Positions 1-11,850 of a stretch of DNA of 64,000 nt are shown one piece after another; position 1 is the first letter of the stretch, and the number at the start of each line of letters is the position of its first letter. The notes beneath the pieces are model-generated. The model was not told the origin of the DNA. It searched no databases and was given only the letters and a program-made list of their open reading frames with translations. Origin of the DNA: Siphonodentalium dalli (taxonomy: Eukaryota; Mollusca; Scaphopoda; Gadilida; Siphonodentaliidae); the NCBI GenBank assembly GCA_032622095.1, contig CP136067.1:132373990-132437989 (forward strand), read 5' to 3'. The position numbers and the translations under genes were made by a program.

Positions 1-103
1 AATGATATTAAATTTAAATGTTCTTGAAAATATTTCTCTCTTAATCTACTTCATCATTCCACTGAATCCTCAAATGGGTCAAATGTCCAAAAATGTGGTA
101 ATA

Positions 104-289
104 ATAGTAATAACATGATTTCATCGGGCATTATGGTTTATTTACGGCCCTCTGAAATGATTAACAGCACTCGGGCCTATTAGCGTCCCTCGACTTCGTC
201 TCGGGCCGCTAATAGGCCCTTGGGCTGTTAATCATTCCAGACGGGCCGTTAATAAACCATAACGCCCTCAACAATCATGTTATTGTTAT
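104..289. mobile_element. Palindromic MITE
   Basis: Arms TAATAACATGATTTCATCGG... and ...CAATCATGTTATTGTTAT are inverted copies. Inner arms GGCCTATTAG/CTAATAGGCC and TGATTAACAGC/GCTGTTAATCA also pair, around a GACTTCGTC loop. No coding. Confidence 0.65.
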
Positions 290-317
290 ATTGTTACCAT
301 GCGTTTAGTGAAAAAAA

Positions 318-470
318 CTGCCCAACATTGGGTAAAATTTACCCAAATTGGGTAACATGTTTTACCCAACACAAAAGTACAAAGTTATTAAACGTTCGCG
401 TGGTTCTATATACACCATTGTGTTTGTTAAAAATGTACCCAATATTGGGTATAATGTTACCCAACACGAT
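318..470. repeat. Cluster of TTGGGTA / TACCCAA motifs
   Basis: Seven or so copies of TTGGGTA(A) and its complement TTACCCAA occur in 150 bp in both orientations. They resemble but do not equal telomere repeats. Confidence 0.5.
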
Positions 471-479
471 ATAGAGTGT

Positions 480-1600
480 GGGACGATGCATTGTTTGGAA
501 TGGTGATTGTGAACCATGGAGTGCATCGAAGTCAATAGTATACATAACTCATATTTTACACACGACATATATTTTATGCACGACTTGTCATCTCATTAAT
601 ATTTAATGGCCATTTTAACTCGTTTTCATCACAGTATTTGCGTTATTCACGCTTCCATTAACAACGGTATATGTGATAAATCATATTATAGCGAGCTGGT
701 GCAGGAGTTATATATTAGTTACTGCGCTTGGTTTTTGTCCGAAATTCATTTGAATGTTCATAATTCTTTACTCCAACGCGCGTGTTAATTGTTGCCAGTG
801 ACCATGAAATATTCGCCTGGTGTGTGCAAGTACTTCTGGGAAAGACAATAATGGCCACTACGCTCGAAAACCGGTATGAATATATATATATATGGACAAC
901 ATAGGGTATACACGTGAGAGTGGGTAATATGTAAGCTTGGCGGTTTTTGAGGGCGGTGACTAAAAGACAGGCTTGGCGGTTTGAAATTTTATAAGCCTTT
1001 TAAACGCTGTTTTGAATTATGTTGGAATAGCACCAACCAATTACTTATATGGCCAATTTTCGTACATTTATCGACGATATTGGCAGTAATGTCCCCGATT
1101 GATTGGTTAATAGGGGGCGTGGTCACAGAATGAAAACATCGTCTTTTTACGCAGATTTCTTGTCGATTTTTGGCCGATTTCTCTTTTTAAACACCAGTTG
1201 TACCTATTTTTCATGTAAACACATGTTAAATGATTATCATTTATCACTGTCATAGTCGAGCTGGGCAGTTTTGAACATTGTATACTGAGAATGTTCGACT
1301 TTTAGATGACCGATCACCGAACCGCCTCGCTCAAATTTTAAATCAAATCATGAAGCTGAATTTCCGTCGATTTCTCGTTTCTAAAACACGTTCCAGCTAG
1401 TATGGATGCGGATCTGACAATGTGGTCAGTTCGCAGTCGCATTCACCAGGGACCACAATTTTCAAACAGATTTGCGACAATTTCGATATATAGTTGTTGT
1501 TATTATAATTTCTATATATTGTTTCTCTCTCGAAGCAATATCAGGTAACACATACATGCATGTACATTGTTATAACGAGACAGGGGACGAGCGCCACCTT
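480..1600. other. Intergenic, nothing recognised
   Basis: A+T-rich sequence with a short TA microsatellite near 885. Short open frames have no recognisable domain. No splice-consistent exon seen. Confidence 0.5.
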
Positions 1601-1776
1601 GTATTTATATAAGGATTAACTGTCATGTGGACTGTTTTTATGGAGATGTAACCGCGAGGTGAGTGGTAATAACTTGGGTAAAACTCGAAGGGTTTTACAT
1701 AGAAGTTATTACCACTCACCTCGCGTTACATCTCCATAAAAACAGTCCACATGACAGTTAATCCTTATATTTATAT
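1601..1776. mobile_element. Near-perfect palindromic MITE
   Basis: Arms of about 63 bp (1612-1674 and 1703-1765) are inverted copies differing by one base indel. They run from AGGATTAACTGTCATGTGG to AGTGGTAATAACT, separated by a ~28-bp loop. Such freshness suggests recent activity or hairpin extrusion potential. Confidence 0.75.
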
Positions 1777-2457
1777 ACATTTAGCGAAAAAGCCACTTTT
1801 GTAAATGTATTTAAATCGAAAAGTGTATCGTGACAAAAGCAGCCAAAAATATCCCATAGCACCTTTGGCAAAAGTTAACAGGAACAATTTCTCTTTATAT
1901 TTAAACCCGATAATTTATTAAGTCAATCCTGCGCTAGTCCAAATGCGCCCAAAATATTACGCGTTCGTCTTTCCCAAACCTATGACGCGTCGATGTAATT
2001 ATGAGGCTGCAGTTATGAGCTGTTGCGCGTTCACCGAGAAATAATTGCAACTAGCCACGTGGGCGCCGACAAATCAGAATGCTGGATTTAGTGATAATCA
2101 CACTTAGTATGTAAATATATATGATTAATTCAGATATATCCGTGAACAGTACATACAGAGAACGACACGAGTGTTTTAATGGGTTTGTTGATAGGGCACG
2201 AGTATCGTGTCGTTCTGTTTTATTACACGTCACCCTTCCTAGAATCCATTAAACATCTACAAGTTTACGAGGTTTATTTATGCACATGCCGGGCTTGTTT
2301 TGCCATGTGTGATGATGCTTTTATTTTTATAGTTCCGGTTTATGGTTGATGCGAACGTCATGTACGTCATTTGACACCAGCGAGATGTGTATGTAACGTA
2401 TTGTAAATACGGAACTGCAATAACAATGTATGTCTAGAAACGTGTAATACATTCCAA
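1777..2457. other. Intergenic, short inverted repeat only
   Basis: Nothing coding is recognised. AGAACGACACGAGT near 2160 and its imperfect complement near 2203 form one short stem. Confidence 0.45.
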
Positions 2458-2850
2458 GTGGAAGTGGTATTTCACTGGTTAGAGTGTCGGACTTGTAATG
2501 GTGTCAACGCACCGGCATGAGTTCGCTCCCCGCCGGTGGACTATCGTCTCCACAACAGTGGCTTGGCCGGATTAATCTGAGAGTGTGCTATATACAGCCA
2601 CATGATGTTTCAAATCTCGCGCCAAGTTGTGACCCTTAGGCAAGGTCACTTGTACTGTGATCGCTTCGTCGTACCTAGACGTGAAATAAGGACCTGGTCG
2701 CTGCTCTTGTGAAGCGCCAATAAAATGCATGTATGGCTGCATGCAGAAGACTCGGCATTACCCAACAGCTGGGGTAATAATGTGAAGCGCTTAGGGCCCT
2801 CGCGGGATAGGCGCTTTATTACCATTATTATTATTATTATTATTATTTAC
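2458..2850 (+). mobile_element. tRNA-Thr-derived SINE
   Basis: The head has box-A-like GTATTTCACTGGTTAGAG, an anticodon arm GGACTTGTAAT (TGT anticodon, threonine-like) and box-B-like GAGTTCGCTCC. The body ends AAGCGCTTAGGGCCC...GGCGCTTTATTACC, followed by an (ATT)n tail. No acceptor-stem complementarity, so it is not a functional tRNA. Confidence 0.7.
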
Positions 2851-3368
2851 TATTGGTTATCTCCAACACACGATAAAGTTTGTGGCTTGTGAGCTATAGC
2901 TGATCTATTCGTGATTTTTTATAAAAAATGTGTTACTTGTATAATTAATATGTAATATGATAATGCAATGCCAATAGGAAACATACCATGAACGTGCAGT
3001 GTTTGTATGTTGTGTGTATGTTCCACATTAAACGGTTGCTTTAGGCATTAAACAATTCCATTAAACAATGAAAGTGCGAGACACACACTCCTACGATTGC
3101 CATTTGACAACTTTTATAATTACCCAACTCTTAATCTTTAGGACAGTGGGGTCAGTCTGTCAGATTTTGCCTGTTATAATTGTCGAGGGTAGATTTACCC
3201 CATTTAACTACAAGGAGGGCAGTTTCAGTCGTTGATAACAGCAGATCGTACCAAACGACTGAGTGTCAATGTTTATTGTTTGGAATGGTGGTTTTATGCC
3301 AATAATGGTGTTTTTTCTACAGTATTCTACTCTCATAATAACCAATATATACCGTAACCCGACTTTCA
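2851..3368. other. Intergenic, nothing recognised
   Basis: Non-coding A+T-rich sequence between the SINE tail and the first Helitron. Confidence 0.45.
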
Positions 3369-4325
3369 TCTATTATATATTTTTTGGATGTGTGTGTGTG
3401 TGTGTGTGAGGGTGTGTGTGTGTGTCTGTCTGTCTGTCTGTGTGTTCGCGATGGACTCGAAAACGACCGAGCCGATTTCGATGAAACTTGGTACTTTCGG
3501 CCGGGAGTGTCATGGGCCTGTTAATTTGCCCGTGCGACGTGACCTTGACCTTGAAATCGGGTCATTTCAAGGTCAAACGCCCGAGTATCACGGGATTTCG
3601 ATGAAAATTAGTGTCTGTGGATGCTTTAGTATGGGGAGTGTCGCAAGCCTATTCGTTTGCCCGTGCGACGTGACATTGACCTTGAAATCGGGTCAATTCA
3701 AGGTCAAATCGCGAATTTTGATGGGATTTCGACGAAATTTGATATGTGGGGTTACTTTTGTCCACTGAGTGTTTTGGATGGGTCAAATCGTGACCCCGAC
3801 CTGACCTTGACCTTCAAAATGATCAATTCGAGGTCAAATCGGGTAAAACCGGATGGTTTTCGACGGGTACTTTTGTCCGGGCAGTGTTTTGGACGGGTAA
3901 AATCGTGACCCCACCTGACCTTGACCTTCAAAATGGACAATTCAAGGTCAAATCGCCGAAAAGCAGAGGGGAAACAGCCCGGAAATCGGGTCAATTCAAG
4001 GTCAAATCGCGAATTTTGATGGGATTTCGACGAAATTTGATAAATAGGGTTACTTTTGTCCACTGAGTGTTTTGGACGGGTAAAATCGTGACCCCGACCT
4101 GACCTTGACCTTCAAAATGGACAATTCAAGGTCAAATCGCGTAAAACCGGATGGATTTCGACGGGTTCTTTTGTCGGGTAGTTTTGTCCGGGCAGTGTTT
4201 TGGACGGGTCAAATCGTGACCCCACCTCACCTTGACCTTCAAAATGGACAATTCAAGGTCAAATCGCGCAATTCGCCGAAAAGCAGAGGGGAAACAGCCC
4301 GGACGAAGTCGGGTCCACCTGCTAG
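3369..4325 (+). mobile_element. Non-autonomous Helitron, type A, solitary copy
   Basis: Begins TC (TCTATTATATATTTTTTGG) after an A. Ends with a GC-rich hairpin CCCGGACGAAGTCGGG, eight bases, then CTAG followed by T. This TC...hairpin-CTRR structure between A and T is the Helitron hallmark. Near the 5' end is a (TG)n/(TCTG)n tract, then a conserved segment and repeated TGACCTTGACCTT / TTCAAGGTCA blocks. The open frames inside are repeat shadows; no Rep/helicase is present. Confidence 0.75.
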
Positions 4326-6880
4326 TAGTATATATACTTGTAACGTTAATTTAGTCGGATTCCTTATGTCATTTTGCATTTTTGGTTTGTTAAAAGCGAT
4401 CTGAAAACGGATTATGTATGCCTAGTAGGTGTGTTTTCAGGATTCACTTGTTTCCATTATTGAATTTTGGCGGGTCGGCCTAAATCGTGGTCAACATAAT
4501 TTAGAGAGCGTTTCGTATTTACATAAAACGATAGATGGTGCCAGCTGGCGTATGGTGATCGGTGCGATTTGAAACTTCTCCAAACTACTAGATATGACCG
4601 TTATATGTATTTTTGAAAATGTTGATGTGATCGGTTCATTCTTGTTGGCTACAGTTGTGATCAAAATTTAACACTGAGCCCTATGGAGATTCTAGTACTT
4701 TGGATAAATGGCGCCATTTTGCGTATTATGATATGCGCGTACTGATATTCCTAAAAAAATACCAAGTATGAAACACAGCATAGTTTTAAAAAGAATGGAT
4801 GTGATCAGATGATTCTTGCTAGGTACAGTTGCGATCAAAATGTAACACCTAACCCTATGGAGAATTTCGTGTTATGCCCAAACGTTGTTTGTAATATCAC
4901 TTATTGGCAGTCGTGCGCAACTATATATGTAGACTAACGCCCGTGTTTGGCCCACTATAGCTATCCGTGATTTAAAAGATGCAATATATGATATAGTTAT
5001 GCCTCAAGATACAGTAATTGGCAAAAGTAAGTGTCGAATGGTTTTGTAATTTCGATAATATGCAGCCTGTTGAATCAAACGAAAATAATCACAACAAGAC
5101 TGTTCACGATGTGATTACATATTATATTATCATCGGAGTCTATCCCACATGCACTGAGAGAATCTGTGTTTTCGCAGGATTTGTGCTACTGATAAATGGA
5201 CATTTTGGTGCAGCTGAGATCTTTACTATAGCGGTATAGGCTTTGCTTTCACACTTCCCACGCCAGCTACATTTGGCCAACTTCAGTACAGCGACTGAAA
5301 CCCAACATTCAACATCGATATTCTGACCACAGTTAATCGCCACGCTTCGTGTATAGCTGTGAAAATCAAGTAAATTCGAATTTCCACTAAAGTAGAGCTT
5401 AATGAGTAAAATAGATATGAACCATATTTGCATTTTCCTGCAAATTCCGAGTAGGTGCTTAGTAACCGTTACTACGGAGCTATCGGGAGCAGTGGCAAAG
5501 TCTCCCGATCTTATAATGAGCAATGGCCTATGCAGAGCATGGCTGCATAGTTTTAGACATATGTGTGCTCAACTTTGAACAAAACCAGCACCATGTAATT
5601 AGACACTGACTAAATTAAAAGCAATACGAACGGATGATTAGTACACCATTGTGGCATTTGATTAGCAACCGTTGCTAACCTTAAATAAGACATATGGTTC
5701 ACTTTGACGGCCAGGTATATCTCAAATTTCACATTTCGGTATTAACTGCATCGGAAACGCAAACGTTGAATTACGACCCTATCAGCTACAATTGCAATTT
5801 CCAGTGAATTTCCGGTAATTTTCTAGACTAAGTTTCTCGATCTCGTAATGATTAATGGCCCATGGGGCACTAACATGTACAGTTGCATATCTGTGTCACC
5901 ATTTGAACATAACCAATACCATCCGACTATAGACACTATCTAATTTATGGGGAAATACCACGGCCCAGAGTGTTGATCGGTTCAAAGTCATGCAAGTATA
6001 TTATTGAGGGGAGAACGATCCATTAAGCCTCAGTCGATGGTTTGTTCACAACAAATGGAGTCATGATACATTATGAAGGGTGATGGAAGGGTCCCCTCAA
6101 CTATGTTCTTCGACACAGTGTTGTCCCCGCACTGTGTCACTTGCATCTTACTGTGTTGTGCTATATATAAGACCAAGCACATAATGCACATATATATCTT
6201 CTTATAAATAAATTATCTCTTAGAAAGTGTCCAGAGATGTCTTGCCTATTTATGCTGACAATTTATTTTTATTCTTGTGGCAAAGGATTTGAGGGAGTGA
6301 TTTGTTATGTTGACTAAGGTGTTAATTTAGTATGTGAAACATGTATCCCTGGGGATGTATATCGAGTGGACGGAGAAAGTGTTTTCTTTATGATCAGATG
6401 AACATAATTTAAACTCCCAATTTTGATAAACCCGACCAGGAATTATAGAACAACCATCTATATATGCCCAGCAATATTTAGCAATACATATGGAATTGAT
6501 AACATTGTTTAACATTTTTAAACAATACCACCCTATCCACATGTATGGCTAAACATATCATTGGCATAGATGAGTTGTTGTAGTTGTTACATTGATGCCG
6601 GTCGGGTTTCTCCATATTTAATACTAAAACAGAATGATCCATAAGCTACGGTGGATGGTTTAGGACATGGGAAATTTTATTATTTTTATTTCGTAGCCAC
6701 GAAATGCTAATTCGTGGCGAATTATACCTGATTGACCTTTGCATATATCCAGATACCTTTACGGTATGGTTACACTTGATGATGTTTTAGAAACAATGCG
6801 TACGATAGCAGAGAAGCTACTATAACCCCCTTATGGCGTGGGACCCCGGGCTCTATGGGGATATGCACGTCCGATATAAA
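4326..6880. other. Intergenic with a two-copy direct repeat
   Basis: Around 4625-4700 and 4790-4870 a segment containing GTGATC...GATCAAAAT(T/G)TAACAC...CCCTATGGAGA occurs twice in direct orientation. Apart from a possible exon at 5140-5450 nothing is recognised. Confidence 0.4.
5140..5424 (-). CDS. Possible secreted-protein exon, unrecognised
   Basis: From an ATG at about 5435, MQIWFISILLIKLYFSGNS looks like a signal peptide. It is followed by a five-cysteine stretch (INCGQ, VECWV, AKCSW, GKCES, PKCPF). An acceptor-like GGAATTTGCAG lies just upstream. I cannot place it in a family and found no partner exon. It may be chance. Confidence 0.2.
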   Translation of the reverse strand, partial: WFISILLIKLYFSGNSNLLDFHSYTRSVAINCGQNIDVECWVSVAVLKLAKCSWRGKCESKAYTAIVKISAAPKCPFISSTNPAKTQILSVHVG

Positions 6881-7480
6881 CTAGCCCAGAGAGAACGGGG
6901 AAACACGGGTCAGGTGGCTCCAAGACAAACTGAATATTCATTTTTTACCTCTTGGGATCGAATGGGAATGCCATTTCACTCGGCATATTGGCCGATTTAA
7001 GTCAAATAGGGGGTTTTGTAGGGTGAGCACAAAAACAAACTTATAAATATTCACACCTTTCAACCATACCCGATCCAAAATGGTCGCCGCTCAGAAGGGG
7101 TCAAATAGGATACACATTATTTCTCGGTCACTTGACCGATATAGATCAAATAAAGGGTGTTGTATGGTGGCTCGCAAAGCAAGCTAAATTTTCACACCTT
7201 CAACCCATTCGAGCGAAAATGATAACTGATCAGAGGGGTCCATATATGGTACCATGCAATTGCCCCCCCCCATTTTAGGTCGAATACAGTGTGTTGTGTG
7301 GTGACCCCTGATGAGACAAACTAAATATTCACATGCTTTCACCATCCCCGATCCAAAATGGCCGCCCAAGATGGGTTCAAATATGGCACCTATACAATTT
7401 CTGGGCCCCTTAACTGTTTGATGTGGTATAATTGGTGCTGTAGGGTGGCCCCAAGATATACTGATGTCGTGGGTGCCCTA
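6880..7480. repeat. Diverged ~130-bp direct repeats
   Basis: Three to four imperfect units share CCGATCCAAAATGG, GGTCAAATA and TATTCACACCTT motifs. The short frames across them are repeat shadows. Confidence 0.5.
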
Positions 7481-8390
7481 TGTGACCCACCCCAGGACGG
7501 CGGCAACTTTGGATCGGGTTGGTGAAAGCGGTGATTACTTAATTTGTTTTACGGGCCATACATGGTTTGAACTCACCACCACCAAACAAAAAGGCAAAGG
7601 CTGCTGTTTTAAAGACAGGGTCGGTGTTGTCCAAAGAGTTTATATCAAAACAATGTTCTCCTTACATTTTCTTAACCGTGGCTCATACCAAGATGGTGGA
7701 CAACTACAACCATATCATCTCTATCCGCTTCCATTACAACAATGGGACTGACGATCGTATATCACAATTAGTTATTTAAAGTAATTAATAAAAAAATATT
7801 CCCATATCCTAAAAGTTTTGACTGACACTTACATAAATGTGACTCGCAGAATTGTTAGCACACAACTCCGTAGTGTGCGGTACTTCGTCCTGGCAATAAA
7901 CATTAATTTTGTCAATTGATGAAAAAAAAACAACATCAATCAATTTTACAACGACATCCTGAAACTTTAGTCATGATAGACATTGCATCTGTAGAATAGT
8001 GGACATTATCACTGAAGCACGTGATTGTGATGTATATGATTGATGTGAACCACATTTTTATCAACTATTGTATCTGGTGTCCTGACTATATTGCAAGTGA
8101 ATTTGGTAAAATAACAAGTAGTTACGATAGATTACATGTAAGAGCCATGCATATATGATAGCCATTAAGTTCCACCACTGAACATTTGAGTAAATTATCA
8201 AACTCTATGTAGGGTCCAACGTTAGTTTTGTTCGCAACTGTAGTACACTTCCCGTGGAGACTTATCTGACGACACCATTCTCAATAATACATTTCAGAGT
8301 CATACTTGACATATGTGCATAATTTCAACTCGCACCATTCATGAAAAAGCTAATCGTGTTAGTTAATATCTGTATAATCAGGAAACGCTC
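7481..8390. other. Intergenic, nothing recognised
   Basis: A+T-rich; the two overlapping short frames at 7464-7779 show no domain. Confidence 0.4.
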
Positions 8391-9265
8391 TTTAAATTTT
8401 TAAAACCGTCCAAACAATTTGTTTCCACTAAAATGTCAGACTGGAAACAAGTAGACTCTGAAAGTAGACCGCCATATTTGATACTTTTGTTAATTTCAAC
8501 TCGCACATCCACCAGAAGGTTAGTTATGAGGATTAATATTTGTATAGTAAGCAAACGCTCTTTAAATTCTTAAAACAGTCCAAAACACTTTTTTCCAATA
8601 AAATTTCAACTGGACACAGGAAAACTCTGAAAGTAGACACGCTATTGATAAATAAACCGTTCGCATGTCGTTTTAGACAATCCTAAATTGCCTGACCATT
8701 GTTTTCGACCAAAGGAATTTGACTTGTGAAATCAGCGAGGGTGGAGGTAGGTTTAGCTTTTCTGCGATATCTTTACCAAAAATCGATTTATCGAAGTTTT
8801 GTTTGTGGCATATGATTAAGATATCCTTGTAGATTGTTCATGTTCGTCTATATGTGATGTAGCTGATTTTAAGAATATACAATACCTTAATATTTGGGAA
8901 AGAAAATAGAAAATGCAGTCATAAATACAATTCATCTGATGATTTTATGATAAAATTCCACGTTAAGATATGTAATTAAGTAATTTGTGGCAAGATCTCT
9001 CCATGTTTTTCGATTTCTAAGAACAAAGAAAGCCACGTACCGAACTTGCTATGCGTAATAGCATGTTTTTTATTACCAGGTGGACGGGAAACAATAGAGG
9101 GGTGCACAAACAAAAGCCTCACACAAACCTGTTTCCACTAAAATATCAAACTGGAAACAGGTAGATTCTGAAAATAGACACACTGGTGGCATAGAAACTG
9201 TTCTCACATCGCTTTTAACATTCCGAAAACGCGCGACCAATTTTTTCGACATAAGGAATCCGACT
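8391..9265. repeat. Three dispersed copies of a ~150-bp repeat
   Basis: GTTTCCACTAAAATxTCA...TGGAAACA-x-GTAGA-x-TCTGAAA-x-TAGAC appears at about 8420, 8585 and 9130. The second and third copies share a longer tail with ACCATTGTTTTCGAC-like sequence. Confidence 0.55.
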
Positions 9266-9533
9266 AATTTGTAATAAGAGTGCAAAATGCATTTCGGCTG
9301 CGTTATATCTTTTTGTAATTAGTTTCCAGTTAAGATTTTCCTAACGTCTGTTGACTACCAATTATCTAATTCGCCAATTATCTAATATGCGTTTCGGCCT
9401 CGCGTGCGTTGCAATATTTTTACCCACAGCAGCAAGCAGCCGCGAGCAAACTACAGCTGCACACATTACTTGGAAATCCAAACAATGCATGCAGCTCCAA
9501 TCTACCCACGACTATCAACCACTGTGGTTAGGC

Positions 9534-9680
9534 CCGTTCCAAACGACGGATTTTTGTCGACTCGAATCTAATTGTATTAAATCCGTCGGTGATGCGTCTG
9601 CGGTCGATTTTGTTACAGACGGACGCATCTTTGTCGCGTCGAATCTAATACATCGGTCGATTTATTTAAAGGTGGATTCC
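9534..9680. repeat. Inverted-repeat arm left of satellite
   Basis: ACGACGGATTTTTGTCGACT and the following AAATCCGTCGGTGATGCGTC reappear inverted at 10905-10980, on the other side of the 60-bp satellite. Confidence 0.6.
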
Positions 9681-9944
9681 CGGTTACCGTCAAAAATTGG
9701 TCACGCGTAGATATAGAGGCCTATATATATACCGGTATATGTTATACATATATATATACTAAAATACAGTATAAATTATGTATATATGCGCGACTGCAGA
9801 GCGATATATGTGCTCATGTATATGAGGATGTATATTGTACATACATATATATAATATACTATAATAGGCGCTACAAATAAATGTTATATCGTGCAACCAA
9901 TTGCCATCTATGTGTATACCATGCATGTAAATACCGGTATACAA

Positions 9945-10636
9945 GAATTATTATAAATCAGAGACTACCACCCTACCCCTTATAATAAGGAATACCGGAA
10001 TTTATTAATTATTATAAATCATAGGCTACCACCATATATCCTTTATAATAAGGATTACCGGTATATATGAATTATTATAATTCATAGGCTACTATCCATA
10101 CCCCTCATAATAAGTAATACCGGTTTATATGAATTATTATAAATCTGAGGCTACCACTCTGCCCCTTATAATAAGGAATACCGGAATATATTAATTATTA
10201 TAAATCATAGGCTACGAACATATATTCATTATAATAAGGAATACCGGTATCTATGAATATTATAAATCATAAGTTATACTATACCTACCCCTCATAATAA
10301 GTAATACCGGTATACATAAACTATTATAAATCATAGGCTACCACTCCGCACCTTATAATAAGTAATACCGGAATATATGGATTATTATAAATAAGAGGTT
10401 ACCACCCATATACCCCTCATAACAAGTAATGCCGGTATATATGAATTATTATAAATCAGTGGTACCACCCCTACCCCTTATAATAAGTGATACGGGTATA
10501 TATGAATTATTATACATCAGAGACTACCACCCATATCCCTTACAATAAGGAATATCAGTCTATATAAATTATTATAAATCAGTTGCTACAACCCATATCC
10601 CTTATATCGGTATATATGAATTATTATAAATCATTC
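9945..10636. repeat. ~60-bp satellite, about 11-12 units
   Basis: Unit of 57-64 bp: GAATTATTATAAATCA(T/G)AGGCTACCAC...CCCTTATAATAAGGAATACCGGTATATAT. Each unit carries the small palindrome CCTTATAATAAGG and an ACCGGT site. Units diverge by 10-20% (estimate by eye). Confidence 0.8.
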
Positions 10637-10904
10637 ATAAATATATCCATAATAAGATGTGAGTCAGTGACATGCCATGTTCGTTGAGAAATCAAACTGC
10701 CATAATAATTAAAATTTTCACAATGTTACCTGAGCAATTCTTATAGATATATCTTTCTTTATAACAAAGAGAGCGTGCGACAAATGACGTCATGTGGGTA
10801 TTTCCGCAGATAAGGAGAACTCCCTCATTATTATACCATTATCATATCATTATCATATCATTTGCATTCGTTATTCGGCAACTTTCAGCTCTTCTCGTCA
10901 CATG

Positions 10905-11050
10905 TATTAGATTCGAGTCGACAAAAATCCGTCGTTTGAAACCAAGACGGATTTCAGACGCATCACCGACGAAGATTCGTCTGAATTGGACGGAGCGGGG
11001 CCCGATCAGCCCAGGCATCCATCCGCGGCACCGCAGAGCTGATGCGCTTT
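10905..11050. repeat. Inverted-repeat arm right of satellite
   Basis: Complement of 9534-9605, beginning TTAGATTCGAGTCGACAAAA. Together the arms may bound a transposable element that carries the satellite. Confidence 0.55.
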
Positions 11051-11299
11051 TTCTGACCATCTCTTTTTCCATATCTGTCGAAATATTGTGACTATAATTA
11101 AATAAACTTTAGATGAGCCTAAATAGATCATTGATATATTATTTCATAATATAAAACATGGCAGTAACTTTAGTTATTATCACTATATTTGTATATATAT
11201 ATAGTTTATTTACTCAGAAACAATATGTGCAACATGAGACAAGAATAAGATAAATCACATGGCTAAATTAACTTACTGCACATAAAACAACACAAATAT

Positions 11300-11560
11300 A
11301 AACATCACCTATCTTCACAATCGTCATCTCCATCATCGTCGTCGTCCATATTCGTATAGTATCATCGACATCAGTGTCGTTGTCTACGTCATTATAATCA
11401 TCATCATTATCATAATCAACATCAACGTCACTATCATCAGTATCACCGTCGTCATCATCATCATCATCATTGTCATTATTATCATCATCACCATCATCAT
11501 CATCATCATCACCACCATCATCATCACCACCATCGGTATCGTCGTCTTCGTAGAAGCTGT
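11300..11560 (-). repeat. GAT/GAC triplet microsatellite in LINE 3' region
   Basis: An imperfect (GAT)n tract on the minus strand lies directly after the LINE zinc-knuckle stop. It gives an Asp-rich open frame (11268-11564) that is a composition artefact. Confidence 0.8.
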
Positions 11561-11566
11561 ACAATA

Positions 11567-11845
11567 CTACTGACTGTGCTCGGTTAACTTAAGGCCCTTA
11601 TTAATGAACATTGATAGGTTCCGCAATGTGTTAGTATCAGTTTCGTTTAATAATGCATAACACGAGTCTTTGGACACAACCTTTCGATAACATTCTGGTA
11701 AATATTTAATTCTAAGTTCACGAAGTTTAGGGCATTTCATCAGGAAGTGATGCTCGTCCCCTTGTTCCACTTTGCATATGCAACACATTACATCGTTGTT
11801 AGCCACTGCTTGTTTGCGCTTTCCTTTTTTCCATCGAGTCACCTC
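11567..11845 (-). pseudogene. LINE C-terminal zinc-knuckle segment
   Basis: CCICKVEQGDEHHFLMKCPKL is a C-x2-C-x(n)-HH-x4-C motif like that at the C-terminus of many jockey/CR1-like LINE ORF2 proteins (LRTxNH...C..C...E.HF...C). Deleting 11845-13660 (insertion plus one 6-bp target copy) joins NHRLAV in frame to EVTRWKKGKRK of this segment. Confidence 0.75.
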
Positions 11846-11850
11846 TACAG

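Noticed and set aside
318..470. Interstitial telomere repeats
   Set aside because: TTGGGTA is not the TTAGGG repeat and the copies are scattered in both orientations.
2458..2540. tRNA-Thr gene
   Set aside because: Internal promoter boxes are present but acceptor stem pairing is absent and a SINE body with (ATT)n tail follows.
3388..4404. Several overlapping open frames in the Helitron
   Set aside because: They translate the repeated TTGACCTT/AAGGTCAA blocks in different frames, with no helicase or Rep motif; the same holds for 21874-24769.
11268..11564. Asp-rich 98-codon open frame
   Set aside because: Produced entirely by the GAT triplet microsatellite in the LINE 3' region.
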